Part shown: positions 17,881 to 25,289 of the stretch, one piece after another
Layout: every line of letters starts with the position of its first letter
Numbering within the stretch: the stretch's first letter is position 1
Origin: Methylobacterium tardum
GTDB lineage: Bacteria; Pseudomonadota; Alphaproteobacteria; Rhizobiales; Beijerinckiaceae
Length of the DNA: 64,000 bases
Direction of reading: 5' to 3'
Assembly (NCBI RefSeq): GCF_023546765.1
Contig: NZ_CP097484.1
Span: 3,194,001 to 3,258,000, forward strand
The notes under the pieces: model-generated
Told to the model about the DNA's origin: nothing
Database searches by the model: none
The model's input: the letters and a program-made list of their open reading frames with translations, nothing else
Position numbers and translations under genes: made by a program

Positions 17881-17918
17881 CAAAAGAGAGCCCGCCGCGG
17901 CGAGCCGGGCGGGCAAAG
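17881..17918 (-). terminator. GC-rich hairpin repeat, copy 4 (terminator-like)
   Basis: On the minus strand: GCCCGCCCGGCTCGCCGCGG then CGGGCTCTCTTTTG. Arms GCCCGCC and GGCGGGC are followed by a T-rich tract. It lies about 60 bases past the stop of the small peptide frame at 17980-18051 and would terminate it. Same family as 500-536. Confidence 0.6.
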
Positions 17919-17979
17919 GGTTCGTTCTGGGGATTGACACCTCGTAGACCCGCACGCGGCCGAATAGTTCCCCAAACTG

Positions 17980-18051
17980 CTAAGACGCTATCAGCGTCAG
18001 GACGGTCGTTGCCACCGCCATCGAGGCAACGGTTGAGAACACAGAAATCAC
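17980..18051 (-). CDS. possible 23-residue hydrophobic peptide
   Basis: GTG 18051 opens 23 hydrophobic codons (VISVFSTVASMAVATTVLTL). AGGAGG is present 16 bases upstream, better spaced to an out-of-frame ATG at 18059, and the intrinsic terminator at 17881 follows. A two-base deletion near the start may have separated the ATG from the frame. Very short, so low confidence. Confidence 0.3.
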   Translation of the reverse strand: MISVFSTVASMAVATTVLTLIAS

Positions 18052-18357
18052 GACTCATTCCAGTGTCGTTCCTCCTGGCAGCATTGTTTTCGCTGCCTGG
18101 AGGCAAGCCGTCATATTCCGCTTCCGACGGAGGTGCTCCGGCACACGCATCTAGATGCAGTCTAGCTAATGGCATAGCTGTCTTAAACAGTGAAGAATGG
18201 GAAATCGACAGTAGTTTTAGCGCGGATGAAGGCGGGAATACGATGTGATCTGTCGGGTTTGGATCATTGTCCGACAAGAAAAGAGGAACTTACTACATTT
18301 CCCCTGCAAGCCCCGGGCTGCCCTCAGCTTAAACCTGGGGGCGGCCCGTTCGCGCGC
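18052..18357. other. intergenic, locally AT-richer stretch
   Basis: Contains an AT-richer stretch around 18165-18300 (AGTTTTAGCGCGGATGAAGG) that contrasts with the surroundings. No gene is supported. Confidence 0.35.
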
Positions 18358-18562
18358 TTAGACCCTTCCCTTCCGCACCCATTTGGACCATGCGCGCTCC
18401 AGGGCTGCCACGGCGGACCCGATCCCGGCGGATACGCTGGACAGGCCGATAAGTAAGCACGCGATGATCATTCGGGCCCGGCCCACTAACTGCACCGGCC
18501 GCAGCCGCGCCGAAGGCAACGACCAGCGCGGCGAGGATGGCGGCGTCGACCTTCGCAGGCAT
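18358..18562 (-). pseudogene. two-segment small membrane protein, frameshifted
   Basis: The minus strand begins at ATG 18562 with a hydrophobic segment (AAILAALVVAFGAAAAGAV). The second hydrophobic segment (MIIACLLIGLSSVSAGIGSA) and a basic tail ending at 18358 are in another frame; the switch lies in a G/C run near 18480. Restored, it would be a protein of about 67 residues with two membrane segments. Function unknown. Confidence 0.45.
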
Positions 18563-18702
18563 CTCTCATGCTCTGGCACCGCGGCTAGATCCACGGTGTA
18601 GCCCTTCGCGGCCAGCGCCTCGAGCACCAGGTGCTTGACGGTCACCCGGCGGTTTAGCGCCTCCTGTCGCAGCGCTGTCCAAATCGGAGCCGGCCCTTCG
18701 AA
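18563..18702 (-). pseudogene. helical DNA-binding-like protein remnant
   Basis: Forty-six codons read WTALRQEALNRRVTVKHLVL then EALAAKGYTVDL, a helical pattern like small ribbon-helix-helix or plasmid-accessory proteins. The N-terminus is missing (an in-frame stop lies just upstream at about 18705), and the C-terminal end runs into the next small gene. Identification is tentative. Confidence 0.35.
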
Positions 18703-18718
18703 TCAAGGGGCGGTACCT

Positions 18719-18940
18719 TTAGCTGCGGCAGGTGGGGCAAGTGGGGCTCTGGGTGTCTGGTAGACGGGCCTGCAGCCGGCGCAGGCTCAGCCAGTGACGG
18801 TACCAGCTCCTCGGCCCGGGCCCGGCCGCGGACAAGGGCCGGGTGAAGCCCAGGTCGCCGGTGGCCACCGCGAGTTGCTAGCCGTCCTCGAGCGGAATCA
18901 AGGGCCGCGGACGCGGCGCGGGCTGGAAGTCTGGCTTCAT
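18719..18940 (-). pseudogene. small CxxC-tailed protein with nonsense codon
   Basis: From ATG 18940 the frame is open for 73 codons except for a TAG at codon 21 (probably CAG originally). It begins MKPDFQPAPRPRPLIPLEDG and ends with CPTCRS, a possible metal-binding knuckle. No family is recognised. Together with the two downstream fragments it forms a small decayed gene group. Confidence 0.4.
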
Positions 18941-19029
18941 AATGCTCAGGCCGCCTGCTGCCGGCTGTAGTAGAGGGTGGTCGTGCTCGCCGGCCGGCAC
19001 GTGGTCGGCTACCTTCAGCATTGCCGCGG

Positions 19030-20106
19030 CTACGGCCTCGACGAGGCGGCCTGAGGCTTCGCGTCCTTGGCTGGACCGAGGCTGTCGAGGAGGGAGAGGT
19101 ACTCGAAGCGGCCGTTTCCGCGCGCGCCCTGGGTCAGCAGCCCAAGACCATGGACCGCGTCGCGTCCGCCCGCGGCCCAGCGGTCGCGGATCGAGGAGGG
19201 CGAGAAGTCAAAGCTTTTAGCCGCGAGTTGGTCCGCGCCTGCACGGTAGACGAGGTGGAGCAGCGTGACCGCAGGCCCGGTGGGATCGAGCCGTTGCCGC
19301 AACTCGTACTCGCGCCTCAGGCCTGCGATTGCCCGGCGCGGCGCACTGGCAAAGATGAGGTCGTTGGCCCGTTCCAGCACCGCATCGAGGGAAGCAGGGC
19401 GGCGGGCCTGTAGGCTGAACAGATCCGAGGCGATGCACAGGAGGTCCCGCTCCGGCTCGGTCCTGAAGAGCGGGTCGAGAGGCAGGTTGTTCGTGTAGCC
19501 GGCGTCGCACAGGACGCGCCCGTCCACCTCCACGGGCGGGAAGGCCGGAAGAATGGCCGTACTCGCGAGGATGTGCTCGGGCCGGACCTCCTGGCGCGCG
19601 GTGTCGAAGTAGACCTCCTCCCCAGTTTCGATGTCGACGCAACCGACCGTCAGGCGCGTGCCGCCGCGGTTCAGCCGCTCGAAGTCGACGAGACGCTCCA
19701 AAGTCCGCAGAAGGGGAGCGTTGTCGAACAGCGCCACGTCGTTCGGCACCCACGGCAAGGCCGACCACAGGCCGGGAAGCCGGTGGCCGAAGATGCTCGG
19801 GCGCCCCCAGGCGAGCGCCAGGAGGGCGTGCAGTCCGTTGTAGACTTGGCGTGGTTTGAGCAGGCCGGTCGGGCTCGGCCCCGTACCTTGCGTCGCCTCG
19901 TCCCAGAACATCCGGAGCTTGGTGACCCTGTCCTCGGGGGCGTTGCCCGCGACGATGGCGGCGGTCACGGCGCCGATGGAGGCGCCGACGACCCAATCCG
20001 GCCGAAGGCCGCTGTCGTGCAGCGCCTCGTAGGCTCCGGCATGATAGGCGCCGACGGCGTTGCCGCCGGCGAAGACAAGGGCGAGGTCGCGTGCGTGATC
20101 CGGCAT
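19030..20106 (-). CDS. patatin-like phospholipase
   Basis: Encodes about 358 residues of the patatin family, serine lipid acyl hydrolases using a Ser-Asp dyad. The oxyanion loop FAGGNAVGAYHAG begins near residue 12, the nucleophile is Ser43 in GASIG and the catalytic aspartate lies near residue 200 in CDAGYTNNLP. The last 80 residues are helical and contain DRWAAGGRDA. No signal peptide. Start is set at ATG 20106; ATG 20142 or an upstream GTG are alternatives. It would release fatty acids from phospholipids, possibly in membrane turnover. Confidence 0.85.
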   Translation of the reverse strand: MPDHARDLALVFAGGNAVGAYHAGAYEALHDSGLRPDWVVGASIGAVTAAIVAGNAPEDRVTKLRMFWDEATQGTGPSPTGLLKPRQVYNGLHALLALAWGRPSIFGHRLPGLWSALPWVPNDVALFDNAPLLRTLERLVDFERLNRGGTRLTVGCVDIETGEEVYFDTARQEVRPEHILASTAILPAFPPVEVDGRVLCDAGYTNNLPLDPLFRTEPERDLLCIASDLFSLQARRPASLDAVLERANDLIFASAPRRAIAGLRREYELRQRLDPTGPAVTLLHLVYRAGADQLAAKSFDFSPSSIRDRWAAGGRDAVHGLGLLTQGARGNGRFEYLSLLDSLGPAKDAKPQAASSRP

Positions 20107-20249
20107 CCTAGCTTTCGTGCTTTGATGGCTATCCCTGCTCATAACCCGGACAGCGCCGCCGAGGTCACCGGGCCCGCGCAGGTTCTCGAAGCGGGTGCCT
20201 CGCCAGCCGCCGGCGGGCACCCGCTCTCGCGTCTACGCCCGGTTTGGCA

Positions 20250-20447
20250 TCAGTCGTGCGGCTTGAACACGACCTTGGTGCGATTGTCGGTCTTGTTCCG
20301 GAACGCCTCGTGGAGGGCGGGTCCTTCCTCCAGGTCCGTCGAGCGGTGGCAGATGATGAAGGAGGGGTCGATCCCGCCCTTCTGGATGGGCTCCAGCAGC
20401 GGCCTCATGTAGCGCGCCATGTGCGTCTGCCCGGTGATCGCGGATCC
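20250..20447 (-). pseudogene. zinc-type alcohol dehydrogenase, C-terminal fragment
   Basis: The frame encodes GQTHMARYMRPLLEPIQKGG, then IDPSFIICH and a FRNKTDNRTKVVFKP end, which is the C-terminus of FdhA-like zinc-dependent alcohol dehydrogenases. The catalytic domain and both zinc sites are missing; upstream codons (20450-20561) do not belong to the family. A truncated relic. Confidence 0.65.
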
Positions 20448-20557
20448 GCTGATAGGACGCGCCAACCCGCCGGCCGGCGCCTGCTCCAGCGCTTCGGAAA
20501 GTGTCTGCCGGATAGCCGCTGAGCGATCGTCCGACTTTTCCGCTTCAGCCCGACACT

Positions 20558-20956
20558 TCAAGGTACACTCTGCTCAATCATTCCACGAACGGTCGCCAGC
20601 ATTCTCGCTTCGCAGTAGGGTTTCCGCAGGAAGCATGCCCGGCTCGGCACATCCCCCGGCATAGGCTCAATCTTGCCCGACGTCATGATGATGCCGACAC
20701 TGGGCCAGCGCCTGTCGACGCAAGCGGCCAACACGATCCCATCGAGACTATCTCGTAGATCAATGTCTGTGAGCACAACACGGATGCCGCTTACCATTTC
20801 GAGTGCGAAAACAGCCTCGGCCACATTGCAGGCGTCAACGGTGTAAAATCCGGCATTTTTCAATGTCTCCGCCGTAGAAGTCCTCTCGATAATTTCATCG
20901 TCGACAATAAGAACCGATGGACTGCCGTTGTGTGTGCGATCATGCGCCGGAGACAT
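20558..20956 (-). CDS. receiver-only response regulator
   Basis: Encodes 132 residues with one receiver domain: acidic pair at residues 19-20 (IVDDE), phospho-acceptor Asp64 (LTDIDLRD), Lys112 (RKPY). It resembles the protein at 15490 in layout, both lacking an output domain. ATG 20956 is preferred over TTG 21022. No kinase gene is nearby. The less GC-rich codon use (for example GCATTTTTCAATG) sets it apart from its neighbours and hints at a different origin. Confidence 0.8.
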   Translation of the reverse strand: MSPAHDRTHNGSPSVLIVDDEIIERTSTAETLKNAGFYTVDACNVAEAVFALEMVSGIRVVLTDIDLRDSLDGIVLAACVDRRWPSVGIIMTSGKIEPMPGDVPSRACFLRKPYCEARMLATVRGMIEQSVP

Positions 20957-21186
20957 TACCCAAATACTCCCATCTGGGCCGGTTCCCGGCAAAGCAATAC
21001 TGGTGTCGCCGGATACGATCAAGCGACTTCAGGTTGCGTTTGGCTGCAGAATGCGCCCCCTAGTGGCATTTCGCACTGATCAGGGCCCGTAAGCCTCTAT
21101 GAATATTGATTTTATGCTGCTTTCGTGATTTTTGGATCGCAACGCGCGTCACAGATAGAGTTATTTAACTTGAGTTATTGATTCGA

Positions 21187-21426
21187 ATGCAATATCGGTT
21201 GCGCATCGCCCGGAGCCGGGCTCATGGAAGCGTCGACATCGCCTCTGAGACAATCGAGGCATGCGGTGTAAGCGAAGCGATTGAGGCCGCCAGCCGTGCC
21301 ATGGGTCTTTTCTTGGCTGACCTGCCGGGAGTTGGGATCCTCACAGACGCTGTAGAGGACGGCCTCGTCTGGTCCTCCAGGTGGAACATGCCACCTCCGC
21401 CTGAGTCCGACTTCATCCGCTTCTGA
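21187..21426 (+). CDS. hypothetical protein
   Basis: Encodes 79 residues (MQYRLRIARSRAHGS start) with a beta-alpha pattern: a first strand, a helix with SEAIEAASRAM, then GVGILTDAVEDGLVWSS. The pattern resembles small Methylobacterium proteins that recur in accessory regions. An AT-rich upstream tract (21095-21180) could hold the promoter. No function can be assigned. Confidence 0.5.
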   Translation: MQYRLRIARSRAHGSVDIASETIEACGVSEAIEAASRAMGLFLADLPGVGILTDAVEDGLVWSSRWNMPPPPESDFIRF

Positions 21427-21550
21427 ACGCGAACAGCTGGACCATCAGCCGCTGCGTACGCCCGGTCGCTTGGGCAATCTTCTTGTTCGGCATACCTAGT
21501 TGTGACAGGGCCTGGATCGCCGCCGGTTGCCTTCGTCTGACGATAGCCAT
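21413..21550 (-). CDS. possible tiny helix-turn-helix protein
   Basis: From ATG 21550 a 45-codon minus-strand frame reads MAIVRRRQPAAIQALSQLGM, then KKIAQATGRTQRLM, a helix-turn-helix-like pattern seen in resolvase and MerR-type DNA-binding tails. It overlaps the 3' end of the plus-strand gene at 21187 by 14 bases. No good ribosome site. It may be a recombinase remnant. Confidence 0.25.
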   Translation of the reverse strand: MAIVRRRQPAAIQALSQLGMPNKKIAQATGRTQRLMVQLFAFRSG

Positions 21551-21708
21551 CGTACTGCAGGCGCCTCAGCGCGGTCACCTACTTACGGACCAGCAACATA
21601 TTTTGCCCTAAATGATGGATGGCAAATCAATCTGGCAGATGTCAGATTGCGCTAAGCTGGGTTTCGAAGCGAGGCTGCCGGGCCGGCCCGATGATCGGGA
21701 GCGCGTCT

Positions 21709-21942
21709 ATGAATGTCGACGGGCGTGTTGAGGTGAGCTTCACAGAGGTCTGCGCTGCGACACGGCAGGCTTCCGAGGATGCGCACCTCGTCTTTGCCGA
21801 TCAATGCTTGGCCGCGGTCCTCCTGCCGACTGATCATGGCTGGTTCATGCAGGCTGGCTTCGGTCCTTGTAATCACGAAGCCATGTTCTTCGACACGCTG
21901 TCATCCGCGGCCAATTGGGTGCGGGAGCGCTTTGCAGAGTAG
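21709..21942 (+). CDS. hypothetical protein
   Basis: Encodes 77 residues from ATG 21709 (GGGAG 8 bases upstream). The pattern LAAVLLPTDHGWFMQAGFGP followed by FFDTLSSAANWVRERF matches a recurrent short hypothetical family of Methylobacterium-type genomes. Cytoplasmic, function unknown. Convergent with the LuxR-type gene, 14 bases away. Confidence 0.6.
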   Translation: MNVDGRVEVSFTEVCAATRQASEDAHLVFADQCLAAVLLPTDHGWFMQAGFGPCNHEAMFFDTLSSAANWVRERFAE

Positions 21943-21956
21943 GGACCGCTGAAGGC

Positions 21957-22532
21957 TCAGGGCAGTGCCGCCAAGCGCGAGACCAGTACCAATAGCTCGG
22001 CCTGGCGATGTGTGTGCGTCTTCTCGAACACGGCCTTGAGCTGAGTTCGCACGGTTGCGACGCTAAGGTGCAGCTTCTGCGCTATCTCGTCGAGTGTCTT
22101 GCCCCCAACCAGAAGCAGCGTCAGCCTCGCTTCGGCCGGGGTCAGGCCGAAGATCTGCTCCAAACAGCCTGTGCTGGGGAGTGGTGTTGCGTCGAGGTCA
22201 ATCAGGAGCAGCACCGAATGTGGGCCGTCCTCGCTCAGCACCGGAACGGGCACGAAGTTCATGATTAAAGGTCTCTGACCGGCTCGCTCGATCAGGATCC
22301 AGTTCTCGCTTTCGAAGTGAACGCGGGTGCGGCCTCGCCCGAGCAACTGCTTGACGACCTCGCGTCCAGAGCCGTTAAGCGCGGAAACTGCTGCTTCATC
22401 GAGATGAAATAGCTGCTGTAGGATGCGCCGGGCGCCGGTATTGGTCGCAAGGACTTGACCACAGGTCGACAGGATGATGCCACCGCATCCCATGCGGTCG
22501 AACACACGCAGCAGGGGCATGCCCACCAGCAT
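21957..22532 (-). CDS. LuxR-family transcriptional regulator
   Basis: Encodes 191 residues. The C-terminal 65 form a LuxR/FixJ-type helix-turn-helix (FGLTPAEARLTLLLVGGKTL, then IAQKLHLSVATVRTQLKAVF). The N-terminal 110 are PAS-like (GGIILSTCGQVLATNTGAR) and probably sense a small ligand or redox state. It lacks a receiver domain, so it is not a classical two-component output. Target genes are unknown; the closest candidates are its neighbours within the direct-repeat segment. Confidence 0.85.
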   Translation of the reverse strand: MLVGMPLLRVFDRMGCGGIILSTCGQVLATNTGARRILQQLFHLDEAAVSALNGSGREVVKQLLGRGRTRVHFESENWILIERAGQRPLIMNFVPVPVLSEDGPHSVLLLIDLDATPLPSTGCLEQIFGLTPAEARLTLLLVGGKTLDEIAQKLHLSVATVRTQLKAVFEKTHTHRQAELLVLVSRLAALP

Positions 22533-22892
22533 GGTCTATGGCCTTTTGCAGCTTCCACCCAATTTCTAGAAGCGTTCAAAATTAGATAGAGCGTGGCGAT
22601 TTCCGCTGCGCATCCCCCAAATAGGGTACACTGATATGGGGGCAGTGCGGTCGGGGGCTGGTTTGCGCATGGTTCTGATCCGGCGAGCCGGCTCTGTTCT
22701 TTGGCACCCTTGGCGGTTACGGGGCGCCGCCGGCCACAGCCTTCGGCCATCGTGCCAGCGCGGTCACATTTACATCGTGGCCGCACAAAGCGTTGAGCAC
22801 GGCCAACTCGTCGCGCTTTCAGGGCCGAAGAAGGGATGACGTGGCAGTTAAGATGTAGCGCGGTGCTAGCGCAGTACCCTGGCAACCCCTGC
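22533..22892. other. intergenic region without recognised gene
   Basis: About 360 bases between the LuxR-type gene and the right direct repeat. No supported reading frame or RNA structure. Confidence 0.4.
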
Positions 22893-22927
22893 CCTATCAA
22901 TGACTTAGCCGTGCTCGCGTTCGAATC
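22893..22927. repeat. 35-bp direct repeat, right copy (candidate attachment site)
   Basis: CCTATCAATGACTTAGCCGT followed by GCTCGCGTTCGAATC, one mismatch to 13050-13084. It runs directly into the tRNA 3' remnant. A third, shorter match (TCAATGACTTGGC) occurs at 22986-22998 on the other side of the tRNA piece. Confidence 0.6.
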
Positions 22928-22969
22928 ATAATCCTTGTGTCGGGGGTTCAAATCCCTCCCTCGCTACCA
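22928..22969 (+). pseudogene. tRNA 3'-end remnant
   Basis: Contains a complete T arm (GGGGG-TTCAAAT-CCCTC), the 3' acceptor strand CCTCGCT, discriminator A and an encoded CCA ending at 22969. The matching 5' acceptor strand AGCGAGG and D arm are not found upstream, where the direct repeat lies instead. A partial tRNA of this kind is what integration at a tRNA gene leaves at one junction. Amino-acid identity is not determined. Confidence 0.7.
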
Positions 22970-23140
22970 CAATCTTTACCCCCCGGTCAATGACTTGGCG
23001 GGTTTTTCGTTGCCTCAACGCGTTCCGCAAGGCCTGCAACGCGCTGCAATACGAGTTGTGGTTTTACAACGAGTCACAACTGGGCGTAGGCTGGTCCACG
23101 CAACACGGATGGAACACGATCCTGTTGGAGCAAGAGGGCG

Positions 23141-23365
23141 ATGGCCGAGGATCACGTCGGCAAGCTGCACAAGGTCCGGGACAAGCTCCGCGAGGAACGC
23201 CGGCAGGTGATCGACACCATGCTTGTCGCAACCAACGCATCCTCATTCATTTCCGAGTTTCTGCGGATCCAGACGGCTATCGGCAACATTGAGCTCGCCC
23301 TTACCGACGAGCATGAACAGGTTCGTGCGGGTCATGGCGCGGGCAGCTTCGGCACGGAAGTCTGA
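23141..23365 (+). CDS. hypothetical small helical protein
   Basis: Encodes 74 residues, mostly helical and charged (KLHKVRDKLREERRQVIDTM, then FISEFLRIQTAIGNIELAL), suggesting a coiled-coil. ATG 23141 follows GAGGGCG. First of a run of four closely spaced small genes (23141-24076) just outside the right direct repeat. No family recognised. Confidence 0.55.
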   Translation: MAEDHVGKLHKVRDKLREERRQVIDTMLVATNASSFISEFLRIQTAIGNIELALTDEHEQVRAGHGAGSFGTEV

Positions 23366-23368
23366 AGC

Positions 23369-23575
23369 GTGAAAGACTTTTCTGAAGATCTCTTGAGGCG
23401 CCAGAGCGACTTAGTGACCCATGAAGGCCACGCAGCAGCGACACATCTGCCGTCATGTCTTAAGCCTCATCTCCGCGCCCGGATCGCGGGCATGGCAGAT
23501 CCTAAACTGCTCCGACCGGAGGCAATCCTCGAGATCCTCGCCGATCACCTAAAGGCGAGGGGCTACGTGAAATGA
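23369..23575 (+). CDS. hypothetical protein
   Basis: Encodes 68 residues from GTG 23369, 3 bases after the previous stop. The C-terminal half has a helix (PEAILEILADHLKARGYV). It overlaps the next gene by 4 bases (ATGA), showing translational coupling. No family recognised. Confidence 0.55.
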   Translation: MKDFSEDLLRRQSDLVTHEGHAAATHLPSCLKPHLRARIAGMADPKLLRPEAILEILADHLKARGYVK

Positions 23576-23868
23576 CCAGCGGCAGCGGTCAGCCCGAGAA
23601 GATGGCTGAGGTTGCCGGACTGGCGGCAGCCATTGCCGACCGCATCCTTCAACAGCACGAGGCGGGTACGTCGATACCGCCAGAGCAGTTCAGGATGCTC
23701 GTCCGCGCCGCCAGGATGCTTCTGGACAACGATGTGGCTTGGCCGCAATCGGTCGAGCACGTGATAATGCGGGTCGCCGAACGGCTTGAAGAGGCCGGCC
23801 CTGTAACGAGGGGCGATGACGTCGTGGTGCACCTGAAGCAGGGCTCCAACGCGACGAAGCGCCCATAG
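23572..23868 (+). CDS. hypothetical helical protein
   Basis: Encodes 98 residues, mostly helical (VAGLAAAIADRILQQHEAGT, then FRMLVRAARMLLDNDV and VEHVIMRVAERLEEAG). Its start overlaps the previous stop by 4 bases, so it belongs to the same transcript. Cytoplasmic by composition; no family recognised. Confidence 0.6.
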   Translation: MTSGSGQPEKMAEVAGLAAAIADRILQQHEAGTSIPPEQFRMLVRAARMLLDNDVAWPQSVEHVIMRVAERLEEAGPVTRGDDVVVHLKQGSNATKRP

Positions 23869-23878
23869 GGAGGTGAGC

Positions 23879-24076
23879 ATGCGCCGTGGACGAACGAAGC
23901 GTAGGCTGCCTGATAGCCTGACCCAGCACCTGTCGAATCCGAAGATCGTCGCCCTGAGGCCCCGGACCCGTCGGCGTAGCCCCTACCACGTGGCCGGCCT
24001 GGAGAAGGTCGCCGTCACAGTCGTGACCCTCATTGTCGTCGTGCTGGCCGGTGGGCACCTGCTGCGGGCGTGGTAG
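23879..24076 (+). CDS. small tail-anchored membrane protein
   Basis: Encodes 65 residues from ATG 23879 (GGGAGG upstream): a strongly basic N-terminal half (RRGRTKRRLPDSL) and one C-terminal hydrophobic segment (VAVTVVTLIVVVLAGGHLL). A GTG at 23873 is an alternative start. Last of the small-gene run. Topology suggests a basic cytoplasmic part tethered to the membrane. Confidence 0.5.
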   Translation: MRRGRTKRRLPDSLTQHLSNPKIVALRPRTRRRSPYHVAGLEKVAVTVVTLIVVVLAGGHLLRAW

Positions 24077-24237
24077 TCGTCCTAGAAGCTCCCGGCGTCC
24101 CCTTCATTGACGGGACGGGCTGACAGTCGGCCGTGCGGCTGAGGAACCTTATAGCCGATCCAGCCTAATTTGGTCGGCCTGCCGAGAGAGTAGAATTGCG
24201 CCCTACTTCCCTCGCCCACAGGTTGAGAGGAGCATCG

Positions 24238-24417
24238 ATGTCAGAGCTGCCAGGCCACGTCGTAGGCCATCGCGAGACCATGCGGGCGAGGAAGGAGGCT
24301 CGGCAGAAGAACGCCGGCAGGGTCTGGCCGCAGGTCGAGGTTGAGCAACGCGCGGTGGACGAGCGGACGGCAAAGTTGCGAGCGATGCGACTGGCGCGCG
24401 AGAATGGCGAACGCTGA
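24238..24417 (+). CDS. hypothetical charged protein
   Basis: Encodes 59 residues from ATG 24238 with a GAGAGGAG ribosome site. Highly charged and helical (RETMRARKEARQKNAGRVW, then VDERTAKLRAMRLARENGER). No family recognised. Confidence 0.5.
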   Translation: MSELPGHVVGHRETMRARKEARQKNAGRVWPQVEVEQRAVDERTAKLRAMRLARENGER

Positions 24418-24473
24418 AAAGGCTCATCGGCCAGGGCTACGTGCAGCCCAGAGGATCCTGAGGGGGCGAACTG

Positions 24474-24878
24474 ATGTCTTCGTCTGAGCATCAAGCCGAG
24501 GGCGCGGCGCTCGCCTCTATCGAATTGCACCTGATCGGCACCCACGGGGTGGTCCATTTTCAAAGTTGTGCAGGGTCACTCGCTGAACGCGATGACGTCG
24601 CCCCCCAGCCGACCGAAGATTTGTGCATGAGTCCGGAGGGCCGACCAGGCATATCCGAAGGGCACCCGGTTCGTCGCGACCACGGGGGTATTCAAGATCC
24701 GCTGAGCCACTGCCGCTTAGAACAGCCAATTGCCGATGTAGCGGCCCGCACGGCGCCCGATCGAAACGCTGATTCGTCACAAATCCCCATGCACTTCGAA
24801 AGCCATCCACACAGGACAGTTTATTTCCGACCCTTGTCAGGCATGCCGAAGATCGCCGTGGTCTCCCAAAACCGGTGA
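24474..24878 (+). CDS. doubtful reading frame
   Basis: A 134-codon frame with a plausible ribosome site (GGGGGCG) and a protein-like first 35 residues (LASIELHLIGTHGVVHF). The remainder has the composition of a non-coding frame, so a real gene may have been truncated here. Confidence 0.22.
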   Translation: MSSSEHQAEGAALASIELHLIGTHGVVHFQSCAGSLAERDDVAPQPTEDLCMSPEGRPGISEGHPVRRDHGGIQDPLSHCRLEQPIADVAARTAPDRNADSSQIPMHFESHPHRTVYFRPLSGMPKIAVVSQNR

Positions 24879-25289
24879 CATACAGGCCGCTAATCAAGGT
24901 TGGTTCGAGGTGTTGAGCTGTCATTGAGCTGCCGCCGAAAAGCCGATGATCTGCTTTGCGCCCAATTCGGCCATACATGCGGTCTGACAGGCTGCTCTGA
25001 AGCAGGAATCATCTTTGCTGCCGTCTGGCCCGCGCCGGGTCGAAAGCGGCTCAGCCTCTCCGGCCCGTATTCCTGCACGCCTTACCGGAGGAGCACCGAG
25101 CTGCTTTCGGCCAAGTTCGATCAGCCGCTACGTGCCCACCAAGACGCGTGGTCTACACCGCGGCCCTGAAGATCATGGGCTTGGCTGCAGGTCATAATGA
25201 TTACACTGTGCGCAAGGCTGTTCGTCGGAGCCGACTGGCCGGCACATAGACGGCCCTTTGCGTTGTCCTGCAGAGAACCGTTTTTGTGA
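24879..25289. other. intergenic region without recognised gene
   Basis: About 410 bases with several short frames on both strands and no protein-like pattern, repeat or RNA structure that could be supported. Confidence 0.35.

Noticed and set aside
22850..22969. Complete tRNA gene
   Set aside because: Only the 3' half fits; the needed 5' acceptor strand AGCGAGG and a D arm are absent, replaced by the direct repeat.
24474..24878. Confident protein-coding gene
   Set aside because: Only the first third looks protein-like; retained as a doubtful feature.
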